Of a DNA stretch of 16,187 nucleotides, positions 7,362 to 14,691 are shown one piece after another. Both the position numbers and the translations under genes were made by a program. The stretch covers positions 1 to 16,187 of the forward strand of contig JAEZVS010000129.1 in NCBI GenBank assembly GCA_023443145.1. The letters run 5' to 3'. Source of the stretch: Bacillota bacterium (GTDB lineage Bacteria > Bacillota > Peptococcia > Peptococcales > Peptococcaceae). Under the pieces are notes generated by a model, which did not search any database, was not told the origin of the DNA, and saw nothing but the letters and a program-made list of their open reading frames with translations. Numbering within the stretch: position 1 is the stretch's first letter; every line of letters begins with the position of its first letter.

Positions 7362-8077
7362 TTTCAGAAGTGATTGTGGCGCTGGACACCACCGGCGAAG
7401 AAAAGGCCCTGTCTTATGTGACGGCCATAGGGCCGGATATTCGTTGGTATAAGGTGGGCTTGGAGCTTTTTTTAAACAGCCGCGGCCATATTGTCGATCG
7501 GCTTAAAGCGCTGGATAAAAAAGTGTTTCTTGATTTAAAATTTCACGATATACCCAATACCGTGGCAGAAGCGGCGCGGTGGGCCGGCACCTTAGGTGTG
7601 GATCTCTTTAATGTGCATGCCATCGGCGGTTTGGACATGATGCGCCGTGCCCATGAAGCGGCGCGGGAAGGGGCCTTGGCCGAAGGTATGGGAGAGCCGT
7701 CTCTCATTGCAGTGACCATTCTCACCTCGATGGACGAAGAGCGTCTGGCACAAGTGGGCGTTAGAGGACCTATGGATGAGGCGGTGTCTCGCCTGGCGGC
7801 GCTTACGGCGCAAGCAGGCTTGGACGGTGTGGTCTGTGCGTCTAAAGAAGTGCCTGCCATTCATGCCGCTCACGGGAAACATTTTCTCACAGTATGCCCG
7901 GGCATTCGTCCCGAATGGGCAGCGGCAGGAGACCAAAAGCGCATTGTGACACCGCAGGAAGCTCAAGCATTGGGCGTGAGTCACATGGTCATCGGTCGGC
8001 CCATAACCAAAGCGGCGGATCCGGCTCAAGCTGCGGCCCGTATATTGGCGGAGCTGCAAGGAAACATGGCGTCATAA
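7358..8077 (+). CDS. pyrF: Orotidine-5'-phosphate decarboxylase
   Basis: The 239-residue TIM-barrel enzyme decarboxylates OMP to UMP, the last step of the pathway. The catalytic charge network is complete: K32 in YKVGLE and D59, K61, D64 in DLKFHDIPNT. D10 in VALD and the phosphate-binding VIGRPIT near the C-terminus are also present. Length and motifs are those of the Bacillus group rather than the larger archaeal or eukaryotic group. AAGGAG lies just upstream of the ATG, and the first four bases overlap the pyrD stop. It precedes pyrE, which catalyses the preceding step, as in Bacillus. Confidence 0.97.
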   Translation: MISEVIVALDTTGEEKALSYVTAIGPDIRWYKVGLELFLNSRGHIVDRLKALDKKVFLDLKFHDIPNTVAEAARWAGTLGVDLFNVHAIGGLDMMRRAHEAAREGALAEGMGEPSLIAVTILTSMDEERLAQVGVRGPMDEAVSRLAALTAQAGLDGVVCASKEVPAIHAAHGKHFLTVCPGIRPEWAAAGDQKRIVTPQEAQALGVSHMVIGRPITKAADPAQAAARILAELQGNMAS

Positions 8078-8092
8078 GTAAGGAGACAACAC

Positions 8093-8680
8093 ATGACAGA
8101 GCAAGACATTTTACAAATATTAGAAGATACCGGCGCCTATCAACAGGGGCATTTTAAGTTGAGTTCGGGGTTGCACAGCAATGTGTATGTGCAGTGTTCT
8201 CAACTGCTGATGCATCCCCAACTGGCAGAACAAATCTGTCGGGGGGTGGCGGATTTATGGCGGGATGTATCTATTGATATGGTGGTGGGACCAGCCATTG
8301 GCGGCATTCTGGTGGCCTATGAGGTGGGGCGCGCACTACAAGTGCCCACCATTTTTGCAGAACGTCAAGACGGTGTGATGACCCTGCGCCGCGGTTTTGC
8401 CGGCCATATGACACCGGGTCTGCGCTGTTTGGTGACAGAAGATGTGCTCACCACCGGCGGATCGGCACAAGAAGTGGTGGCCCTTTTACAGGAAGCGGGC
8501 GCCACAGTGGTGGGGGCAACGTCCATCATCGACCGCACAGCCGGCAATGTGGTGAAGCTGACGGTGCCGCACCGTTCTCTTATTAAGGTCAACGCCCAAA
8601 CTTTTGAACCGGAGCATTGCCCGCTGTGCACCGACGGCGTGCCCATGATAAAACCGGGCAGCCGTCCCGATAAAAAATAA
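8093..8680 (+). CDS. pyrE: Orotate phosphoribosyltransferase
   Basis: The 195-residue type I phosphoribosyltransferase joins orotate to PRPP to give OMP. The PRPP-binding loop VTEDVLTTGGS (114-124) is canonical. GPAIGG (66-71) and the flexible catalytic loop around 92-101 are also seen. The C-terminal HCPLC...MIKPGS segment is typical of the Thermus/Clostridia branch of PyrE. An AAGGAGA site precedes the ATG, 15 bases after pyrF. It is the last pyrimidine gene of the cluster. hflX begins five bases after its stop, with no terminator between them, so the transcript probably continues. Confidence 0.96.
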   Translation: MTEQDILQILEDTGAYQQGHFKLSSGLHSNVYVQCSQLLMHPQLAEQICRGVADLWRDVSIDMVVGPAIGGILVAYEVGRALQVPTIFAERQDGVMTLRRGFAGHMTPGLRCLVTEDVLTTGGSAQEVVALLQEAGATVVGATSIIDRTAGNVVKLTVPHRSLIKVNAQTFEPEHCPLCTDGVPMIKPGSRPDKK

Positions 8681-8685
8681 AATAA

Positions 8686-9984
8686 ATGCATATAACGGAA
8701 GAAAAAGCCGAGCGTGCGCTCTTGGTCTTTATGCTGCAAGAAGACGAGGCATCTTTTGATGATAAGCGTGAGGAGCTTTACGCCCTCTCCCGGACGGCAG
8801 GTTTGACGGTGACGGGCGAAGTCAGCCAGCGTTGCCGAGGTGCTCAGCGCCGTTTGGGACGCGGAAAACAAGAAGAGGTGCGCATGCAGGCGGCCGCCGA
8901 TGATGTGGATGTGGTGGTGTTCAATGAAGCGCTAAGCCCTTCAGACACACGGCGCTATGAAGAACGATTGGGCACGAAGGTCATCGATCGTTCGGCACTT
9001 ATTTTGGATATTTTTGCTCAACGGGCCCGCACACGCGAAGGGAAGCTGCAAGTGGAGATGGCCCAACTTTCCTGGTTGCTGCCGCGCCTTTCAGGGGAAG
9101 GCGTAGGACTGTCTCGATTGGGGGGCGGGATCGGCACGCGCGGTCCCGGTGAGCGTAAGCTGGAAACAGACCGGCGGCATATTCGCCGACGCCTTCATCA
9201 TGTCAAAGAGGCGTTGACAGAGGTGAGCAAAGAACGTAAGGTGCAGCGCGCGGCGCGTTCGCGCCTGAATATACCCTCGGTCTCGCTGGTGGGATATACC
9301 AATGCAGGTAAAAGCTCGCTTTTAAATGCCCTTTCTCAAAGTGAAATCTATGTGGCCGATCAACTCTTTGCCACATTGGACCCCACCACCCGCCGTGTGC
9401 GGCTGGGTGTGGGTCTGGAGTGTTTTATCAGCGATACCGTCGGCTTTATCCGCGATCTGCCGCCCCAGCTGGCCATTGCATTTAAAGCCACTCTGGAAGT
9501 GTTGGAGGAGACCGACTTGTTGCTTCATGTGGTCGATGTCAGTGTATCGGGCTTTGAAGAACGCATTCAAACGGTGGATCGCTTTTTAGATGAACTGGGG
9601 CTTTCATCCTGTCCGAGACTTTACGTGTTCAATAAATGCGACTTGTTGGATGAAAAGCCGTTGTTGCCGCAGCCTTTGGCACAAGAACCCCATGTTTGGT
9701 CTTCGACGCATCAGCCTGACGGCACCGTTCTTTTAGAAGAAGCCATGGTCCGTCTTCTGGCAGATCGCTTTTTTTCAGAAAGGGTTTGTCTGGCTCATGA
9801 TGATCCTGAAAGCGGTGCACTTTTGGCCAAAGCCTACGCTTTGGGCGAGGTGGATAAACTCACCACCGATGAGCGGAGCACTTGTTTTCAACTGACGGGC
9901 CCACGCCATGTTCTGTGGCCTCTCTTTACATCCCGTGTGGTGTTGGATGCAGCCGATCATGACAGTTATGAGGAAAGGATATAG
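8686..9984 (+). CDS. hflX: GTPase HflX (ribosome-associated)
   Basis: The 432-residue translational GTPase belongs to the HflX family, whose studied members split stalled or hibernating 70S ribosomes after stress. The N-terminal domain carries the conserved GGGIGTRGPGE (147-157) before the GTPase. G1 is GYTNAGKSS (203-211), G3 is DTVGF (250-254) and G4 is NKCD (316-319). The conserved DQLFATLDPT segment (225-234) marks the switch region. The start follows pyrE by five bases in an A/T-rich stretch with no recognisable Shine-Dalgarno sequence, unlike nearly every neighbour, so it may rely on ribosomes finishing pyrE. A good ribosome-binding site near its end serves the next gene. The hflX-ynbB pair is conserved in Bacillus. 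Confidence 0.95.
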   Translation: MHITEEKAERALLVFMLQEDEASFDDKREELYALSRTAGLTVTGEVSQRCRGAQRRLGRGKQEEVRMQAAADDVDVVVFNEALSPSDTRRYEERLGTKVIDRSALILDIFAQRARTREGKLQVEMAQLSWLLPRLSGEGVGLSRLGGGIGTRGPGERKLETDRRHIRRRLHHVKEALTEVSKERKVQRAARSRLNIPSVSLVGYTNAGKSSLLNALSQSEIYVADQLFATLDPTTRRVRLGVGLECFISDTVGFIRDLPPQLAIAFKATLEVLEETDLLLHVVDVSVSGFEERIQTVDRFLDELGLSSCPRLYVFNKCDLLDEKPLLPQPLAQEPHVWSSTHQPDGTVLLEEAMVRLLADRFFSERVCLAHDDPESGALLAKAYALGEVDKLTTDERSTCFQLTGPRHVLWPLFTSRVVLDAADHDSYEERI

Positions 9985-9985
9985 A

Positions 9986-11260
9986 GTGAACGAACAGTTT
10001 TATCGCGAATTGATGCAGTTGGTGCCGTTGACCGATGTCGATTGTCGCCGTATTGATGAGGCGCAATTGCAGATTGCTCCCAAGTTGGCTCAAATTAAAG
10101 ACCGAACAGCGGCAGCGCAGCTGCGTGTGTTGCATGCCTTCCAGAAGCACCAGGTGGCCGACTTTCATCTCCATGGCTCAACCGGTTATGGATATGGAGA
10201 CAGCGGCCGCAGCAAATTAGAAGAAGTATGGGCTGAGATTTTTCAGGGTGAGGCGGCTTTGGTGCGCGGGCACATGGTGAGCGGCACCCACGCCATCGCC
10301 ACGGTGCTGTTTGGTCTATTGCTCCCCGGAGATGAACTGCTCTCGGTGAGCGGTGCTCCCTATGATACTTTGCAGACCATCATCGGCGATGCCGGCAATG
10401 AGCCGGGCACATTAAAAGCACTCGGGGTGCGCCATCAGGTGGTGAATCTAACCGACCGGGATGATTTCGACGATGAAGCCATTTTAGCAGCATTGACACC
10501 CAAGACACGTATGGTGGCCATTCAGCGCTCTCGAGGCTATCAATGGCGACAAAGCCTCAGTCTTAATAAAATTGGCCGCATCTGTCGATTGATTCACGAG
10601 GCCCGTCCTGATATGATTGTTTTTGTAGACAACTGTTATGGCGAGTTTGTGGAAGAGTGCGAGCCTTTGTCCGTGGGTGCAGACATCATCGCCGGATCTT
10701 TGATAAAAAACCCCGGTGGCGGTTTGGCGCCGCGTGGCGGTTATGTGGTGGGGCGTGAAGATCTGGTGCATCAGGCGGCCACACGACTGACCGCGCCCGG
10801 CATCGCGCGGGATGTGGGCGCGTCGCTTGATTTTAACCGGCCGGCGTTTCAGGGCCTTTTTATGGCGCCCCTCATTGTGGAACAAGCACTCTCCGGTGCG
10901 GTGTTTGCGGCTGCCCTTCTGGAAAGTGCGGGCCTTGTCGTTTCGCCGAGACCGTTGGATGATCGCAGCGACATTATTCAGGCCATCCGTTTTGAAACGT
11001 CGGAGCGCCTCTTGCGTTTCGCCGAAGGCATTCAGATGGCTTCGCCGCTGGAAAGTTATGTGAAGCCGGTGGCCTCTGCACTGCCGGGATATGACGATGC
11101 GGTGGTCATGGCCGGCGGCACATTTACACAGGGCTCGTCTATTGAATTGTCCTGTGATGGGCCGATGCGCCCGCCGTATATTGGGTATTTACAAGGTGGA
11201 CTCTCATATGCACATGTGGTGGCGGCGGTCACCATGGCGTTGAAACGAATGGAGGGATAA
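9986..11260 (+). CDS. ynbB: PLP-dependent methionine gamma-lyase-like protein (YnbB / 'aluminium resistance' family)
   Basis: The 424-residue protein belongs to the Cys/Met-metabolism PLP superfamily, in the branch once named aluminium resistance protein. Seen are a glycine-rich FHLHGSTGYGYGDSGR segment (60-75), the cofactor-binding region RGHMVSGTHAI (94-104), D215 in VDNCYGE, and the probable PLP lysine K241 in GSLIKNPGGG. The substrate of this branch is not established to my knowledge, so the lyase name is family-based. The frame is open from 9908, but the GTG at 9986 has AAAGGA (9974-9979) six bases before it and gives the family's usual length. It begins one base after the hflX stop, reproducing the Bacillus hflX-ynbB arrangement. 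glnR and glnA, next in Bacillus, are absent here. Confidence 0.9.
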   Translation: MNEQFYRELMQLVPLTDVDCRRIDEAQLQIAPKLAQIKDRTAAAQLRVLHAFQKHQVADFHLHGSTGYGYGDSGRSKLEEVWAEIFQGEAALVRGHMVSGTHAIATVLFGLLLPGDELLSVSGAPYDTLQTIIGDAGNEPGTLKALGVRHQVVNLTDRDDFDDEAILAALTPKTRMVAIQRSRGYQWRQSLSLNKIGRICRLIHEARPDMIVFVDNCYGEFVEECEPLSVGADIIAGSLIKNPGGGLAPRGGYVVGREDLVHQAATRLTAPGIARDVGASLDFNRPAFQGLFMAPLIVEQALSGAVFAAALLESAGLVVSPRPLDDRSDIIQAIRFETSERLLRFAEGIQMASPLESYVKPVASALPGYDDAVVMAGGTFTQGSSIELSCDGPMRPPYIGYLQGGLSYAHVVAAVTMALKRMEG

Positions 11261-11261
11261 C

Positions 11262-11747
11262 ATGGATGTGTATGCCTGGATATTGATACTGGTTCTTTTC
11301 TTAGGGGTCATCGGCACTTTTGTACCCATGGTGCCCGGTATGTGGCTTATTTTTGCTTCGCTTTTGATCTATGGCTTTTTTGATCACTGGACGGCCTATT
11401 CGTTCTGGTTTGTGCTGGTGGTGCTGATTTTAACCATTGTCTCATCCTTTTTGGATTATGGTGGCGCCATGATTGGAGCCAAAAAGTTCGGAGCTTCCAA
11501 TATGGCAACCTTCGGGGCCATTATCGGTTCGGTGGTTGGCGGTTTGCTGTTTCAGCTGCCGGGTACCATTTTAGGCGGTATTTTCGGGTCGGTTCTGGCA
11601 GAATTTAAGCGCCAGCGTTCTTTGCCCCATTCATTGCGGGCTGCAGCCGGATCCATTATTGGTGTGGCCATCGGTTCCAGCGTGCAATTGGTGATGGCTC
11701 TTTGTGTGACCATTTACGCCATTTTACGCTTGAGAGGTGTGGCCTGA
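11262..11747 (+). CDS. DUF456 family membrane protein of unknown function
   Basis: The 161-residue protein is strongly hydrophobic and rich in glycine. Probable membrane segments lie near residues 4-24, 27-62 (probably two passes), 82-110 and 128-156, with a short basic loop EFKRQRS near 113-119. The glycine-rich SVVGGLL...GGIFGS repeats resemble glycine-zipper membrane proteins. The pattern and length match DUF456 (YqgC-like), for which I know no established function. GGAGGG (11251-11256) lies five bases before the ATG, one base after ynbB. The stop overlaps the ddl start by one base (TGATG). Its place between an amino-acid enzyme and a cell-wall ligase does not by itself suggest a role. Confidence 0.82.
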   Translation: MDVYAWILILVLFLGVIGTFVPMVPGMWLIFASLLIYGFFDHWTAYSFWFVLVVLILTIVSSFLDYGGAMIGAKKFGASNMATFGAIIGSVVGGLLFQLPGTILGGIFGSVLAEFKRQRSLPHSLRAAAGSIIGVAIGSSVQLVMALCVTIYAILRLRGVA

Positions 11748-12838
11748 TGTGTGCGCCAAAGCGTGTGATGCTTCTTTTTGGAGGTGTTTCTGAAGAATAT
11801 GACATCTCTTGTATGTCCGCTCAAAATATTTTGCGAGGCTTAGAAGAAGCCGGGCACATTGTCTGTCCGGTGGGTATTGCCCGCAACGGCCGCTGGTTCG
11901 CTCCAGTGAATGCCGAACACATCATCCGCTTTGATCCTGAAACATCAGGTGTACAAGAAGTCAGCATGTTGCCCAAGCCGGGCAGCGCTCTCTTCCGCCT
12001 ATCAGACGGTGCTGAAATATTTCAGCCGGACGTGGTGTTTCCCATTATTCATGGTAAGACGGGGGAAGATGGCCGCATTCAAGGTTTTTTAGATCTCTGT
12101 CAGCTGCCATATGTGGGATGCGGCGCTCAAGCTTCAGCTGTGGGCATGGATAAAGTTTATATGAAAGATATTTTAAATACTCACGGCATTCAGCAGATTC
12201 CCTATGTTGTGGTGTATCGTCATGACCATCAAACAGATGCTGAGGCGTCGGTGGACCGTGTCAGCGAGGCGCTGACCTATCCTGTGTTTGTGAAACCGGC
12301 CAATGGTGGCTCCAGTGTGGGCTGCAGCCAGGCGAACAATGCCGGTGAATTGCATGATGCCTTGGCCTTGGCAGCGCGCTATGACCGAAAAATATTGGTG
12401 GAGCAGGCGCTTCTTCGTAAAAGGGAAATTGAATTGGCGGTATTAGGGAACGTTCAATTGGCGGTTTCTCAACCGGGAGAGGTGCTTTCCGATCAAGATT
12501 TTTACGACTATCGCGCCAAGTATGAATCCAAAGTGAGCCGAACCCAAGTACCGGCAGATCTCAGTGATGACGAAACGGAAACCATTCGCACGTTAGGGGC
12601 GCGCATTTATCGTGCCCTTGATTTATCGGGCATGGCGCGGGTAGATTTTTTTATTGACTTGGATCGGCAACAAATTCTTCTCAATGAAGTGAACACCTTG
12701 CCGGGGTTCACAGCCATTAGTCTCTATCAAAAAATGTGGGAACAAGCGGGCAAACCTTTACCCGCTCTACTCAATGAACTTTTGGATTTGGCAATGGCGG
12801 ATTTCCAGGCACGTAAAAACGACATTTCTCGAGTGTAG
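11747..12838 (+). CDS. ddl: D-alanine--D-alanine ligase
   Basis: The 363-residue ATP-grasp enzyme makes the D-Ala-D-Ala dipeptide for peptidoglycan precursors. Visible are LFGGVSEEYDIS with E17, FPIIHGKTGEDG (98-109), PYVGCG (121-126), FVKPANGGSSVG (181-192), the omega-loop FYDYRAKY (252-259) and the metal site LNEVNTLPGF (312-321). The K-Y pair ending the omega-loop, with E17 and the GSS serine, is the D-Ala-D-Ala ligase pattern. VanA/VanB-type D-lactate ligases differ at that loop, so vancomycin-type specificity is not predicted. The N-terminal SEE segment does resemble VanB. The frame opens at 11702, but the ATG at 11747 overlaps the DUF456 stop and is preceded by GAGAGGTG. It is the last gene before the 66-base gap upstream of recA. 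Confidence 0.94.
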   Translation: MCAPKRVMLLFGGVSEEYDISCMSAQNILRGLEEAGHIVCPVGIARNGRWFAPVNAEHIIRFDPETSGVQEVSMLPKPGSALFRLSDGAEIFQPDVVFPIIHGKTGEDGRIQGFLDLCQLPYVGCGAQASAVGMDKVYMKDILNTHGIQQIPYVVVYRHDHQTDAEASVDRVSEALTYPVFVKPANGGSSVGCSQANNAGELHDALALAARYDRKILVEQALLRKREIELAVLGNVQLAVSQPGEVLSDQDFYDYRAKYESKVSRTQVPADLSDDETETIRTLGARIYRALDLSGMARVDFFIDLDRQQILLNEVNTLPGFTAISLYQKMWEQAGKPLPALLNELLDLAMADFQARKNDISRV

Positions 12839-12857
12839 CAAAGCGTAAAATTATTGT

Positions 12858-12883
12858 GCGGCAGTTCATTCGCATGCTGCCGC
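12858..12883 (+). promoter_or_regulatory. GC-rich inverted repeat between ddl and recA
   Basis: GCGGCAG (12858-12864) and CTGCCGC (12877-12883) are perfect inverted copies around a 12-base spacer. No uridine run follows, so it is not a standard intrinsic terminator. It could be a leader hairpin, a partial terminator or a protein-binding palindrome. TAAAAT at 12846-12851 could be a -10 box just upstream, but no -35 match is spaced from it. I find no GAAC-N4-GTTC LexA box in the gap. Confidence 0.4.
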
Positions 12884-12904
12884 TACTTGTATGAAGGGAC
12901 AATC

Positions 12905-14041
12905 ATGGCAAAAAAAGATACAAAAAAAACAAAAATCGATCCCGCGTTGGGACGTGAAGAAGCACTAAAACAAGCCATTAAATCTATTGATGAGCGTTTC
13001 GGTGCCGGTGCCATTATGCGTTTGGGAGATCAGGAAAAACTGGATATTGACGCCATTCCCACAGGTGCCATCGCTTTAGACCGGGCCTTGGGCATTGGGG
13101 GCATTCCCAAAGGCCGCATTACAGAAATCTACGGACCGGAGTCTTCCGGTAAAACAACAGTGGCCCTGCACATTATTGCTGAAAGCCAAAAACGTGGCGG
13201 AGTGGCGGCGTTCATTGACGCCGAGCACGCCTTAGATCCCATCTATGCGGATCGTATTGGTGTGGATACGCAAAATTTGCTGATTTCACAGCCCGACAAC
13301 GGCGAACAGGCCCTGGAAATTGCTGACGCCCTCGTTCGCAGCGGTGGAGTGGACATCATAGTGGTGGACTCCGTGGCTGCACTCACGCCTCGGGCTGAAA
13401 TTGAGGGAGAAATGGGCGATACCCATGTGGGTCTTTTGGCACGTCTTATGAGTCAAGCGCTGCGAAAACTCACCGCCAATGCCAGTCGCACCGGCACCAC
13501 CATCGTGTTTATTAACCAGGTACGTGAAAAAATCGGCATAGCTTATGGTAATCCGGAAGTGACCACCGGCGGCCGTGCTTTGAAGTTTTATGCCTCTGTA
13601 CGTTTGGAAGTGCGTCGTGGGCAGGCAATAAAAAAAGGTGAATCTCAATTGGGCAGCCACACATCTGTTAAAGTGGTGAAAAATAAAGTGGCGCCGCCAT
13701 TCCGTAAAGTAGAATTCGACATCATGTATGGCCAAGGCATTTCTAAAGTGGGGAACATCCTTGATGTCGGGGTAGAAGTGGGTGTTTTAAAGAAAAGCGG
13801 CGCTTGGTACTATTTTGGCGATGAGCGCCTGGGACAAGGCCGAGATAAAGCCAAAGACTATTTGGATGAAAATCCAAACATAGCTGCAGAAATTGAAGAA
13901 TTGATCCGCCAAAACGACAAACCGGTGGCAATGGAAATGGCCGCCTCAGAAGAAGAGGAAGCACCGGCCAATGACTTTTTAGATGAAATGAACGCCATCT
14001 TAGATGATGATTTCATTTTAGATGAAGATCTGAGTGAGTGA
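12905..14041 (+). CDS. recA: Recombinase RecA
   Basis: The 378-residue recombinase forms filaments on single-stranded DNA, drives strand exchange and stimulates LexA self-cleavage where LexA exists. Walker A is GPESSGKT (77-84), the catalytic glutamate E107 lies in DAEHALDP, Walker B is [10 protein letters not shown] (151-160), loop L1 lies around [10 protein letters not shown], and L2 is [10 protein letters not shown]...[12 protein letters not shown] (202-231). The last 30 residues are strongly acidic, as in most bacterial RecA. The frame opens at 12854, but the ATG at 12905 has AAGGGA five bases before it and begins the conserved lysine-rich N-terminus. The stop shares one base with recX. 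No strong promoter or canonical SOS box is visible upstream, so transcription may come from the preceding operon. Confidence 0.98.
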   Translation: MAKKDTKKTKIDPALGREEALKQAIKSIDERFGAGAIMRLGDQEKLDIDAIPTGAIALDRALGIGGIPKGRITEIYGPESSGKTTVALHIIAESQKRGGVAAFIDAEHALDPIYADRIGVDTQNLLISQPDNGEQALEIADALVRSGGVDIIVVDSVAALTPRAEIEGEMGDTHVGLLARLMSQALRKLTANASRTGTTIVFINQVREKIGIAYGNPEVTTGGRALKFYASVRLEVRRGQAIKKGESQLGSHTSVKVVKNKVAPPFRKVEFDIMYGQGISKVGNILDVGVEVGVLKKSGAWYYFGDERLGQGRDKAKDYLDENPNIAAEIEELIRQNDKPVAMEMAASEEEEAPANDFLDEMNAILDDDFILDEDLSE

Positions 14042-14508
14042 TGGCCATTGAACAAGCAAAAGATGCGGCCCTTCGTTATCTGACGCACCGCATGCGTGCG
14101 GCCGGCGAAGTGCGCCGCCATCTTTTACAAAAAGGATACGCCCATGATGAGGTTGAGGCGGTGCTCGATTTTTTATTTGAATATGAGTTTTTAGATGATC
14201 TGGCTTTTGCCGAAGCCTTCGTGCGGGACAAGCTGCGCTTTCATCCTCAAGGTAGCTTGAAATTGCGTCAAGGCTTGCGTCAAAAAGACGTGCCGGAAAC
14301 CATTATTGACCGGGCTTTGGCCAGAAATTATCCGCCGGACTTGCAGAGACGCTTTGCAGCGCTCTTTTATAAAGAAGCATGCCGTCGAGGGAAAGACGAT
14401 CTGTCGGCCAGGCGATTTTTGGCGCAAAAAGGTGTGCCCGGCGACATCATTGCGGAGATTCCTGAAAGATGGGCCAAACAGCTTGACAGAAAGCCGCGGG
14501 AAACGTAA
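14041..14508 (+). CDS. recX: RecA modulator RecX
   Basis: The 155-residue helical protein belongs to the RecX family, which binds RecA filaments and tunes or inhibits their activity. The opening ALRYLTHRMRAAGEV-RRHL block (10-29) and the following YEFLDDLAFAEAFVRDKL segment (48-65) are the usual family signatures. Three helical repeats are apparent, the last ending in LAQKGVPGDII. A GTG three bases upstream is in frame, but the ATG at 14041 overlaps the recA stop (TGATG) and is the more likely start. No strong Shine-Dalgarno sequence precedes it, so expression is probably coupled to recA. Its last codons contain the -35 box of the next promoter. Confidence 0.94.
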   Translation: MAIEQAKDAALRYLTHRMRAAGEVRRHLLQKGYAHDEVEAVLDFLFEYEFLDDLAFAEAFVRDKLRFHPQGSLKLRQGLRQKDVPETIIDRALARNYPPDLQRRFAALFYKEACRRGKDDLSARRFLAQKGVPGDIIAEIPERWAKQLDRKPRET

Positions 14509-14511
14509 AAT
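14483..14511 (+). promoter_or_regulatory. Strong predicted sigma-A promoter at the end of recX
   Basis: A perfect -35 box TTGACA (14483-14488) and -10 box TAAAAT (14506-14511) are separated by the optimal 17 bases. The -35 box lies in the last recX codons and the -10 box just spans the stop. Transcription should start near 14518. It is the best promoter match found in the window and points at the leader of rny. Confidence 0.75.
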
Positions 14512-14517
14512 CATTTT

Positions 14518-14691
14518 AGAGGCTTCATGCGCTTTTACGCAGCTTGTCGGTTTGGATCGTTACAGGAAATTGGAAGATGACGGATCAACTAAAACAATGC
14601 ACAATGTGTAAATCAGCAAACCGAAAGCTCGGTTTGCTTTTTTTCGTATGAAGGCCTGTTCATAGTTCAAATTGGAGGAAGGAGGCCAAAT
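14518..14691 (+). promoter_or_regulatory. Candidate attenuator leader of rny (or small RNA ending at 14644)
   Basis: A transcript from the recX-end promoter would meet the terminator after about 100 bases. GCTT-G-TCGGTTTG (14542-14554) can pair, with one bulged G, to 14617-14628, which is most of the terminator's 5' arm plus its loop, giving 12 base pairs. Between the partners, 14555-14562 and 14578-14586 can form a hairpin that would stack on this helix. A small upstream hairpin has TGCG (14528-14531) and CGCA (14538-14541). The terminator and antiterminator forms exclude each other. No known riboswitch consensus, T-box motif or PyrR site is recognised. An alternative reading is a free-standing small RNA of about 125 bases. 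Pairing is seen in sequence; regulation is inferred. Confidence 0.5.
14615..14644 (+). terminator. Intrinsic terminator between recX and rny
   Basis: A perfect 10-bp stem, AGCAAACCGA (14615-14624) with TCGGTTTGCT (14629-14638), closes an AAGC loop and is followed by six or more T residues to 14644. It should end recA-recX transcripts and any transcript from the promoter at 14483-14511. rny therefore needs read-through, antitermination or an unseen promoter in the 47 bases downstream. Confidence 0.93.

Noticed and set aside
11747..12838. Van-type D-Ala-D-Lac ligase, suggested by a VanB-like N-terminal segment
   Set aside because: The omega-loop carries the Lys-Tyr pattern of D-Ala-D-Ala ligases, and no vanH or vanX gene is adjacent.
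12858..12883. The ddl-recA inverted repeat as an intrinsic terminator
   Set aside because: No uridine run follows the second arm, and the 12-base loop is large for a terminator.
14577..14651. A 24-codon open frame with a CTMC motif that spans the rny terminator
   Set aside because: It has only a weak AGGAAA upstream, and its second half is made of the terminator hairpin and T-run. A translating ribosome here could affect termination, but nothing supports it as a gene.
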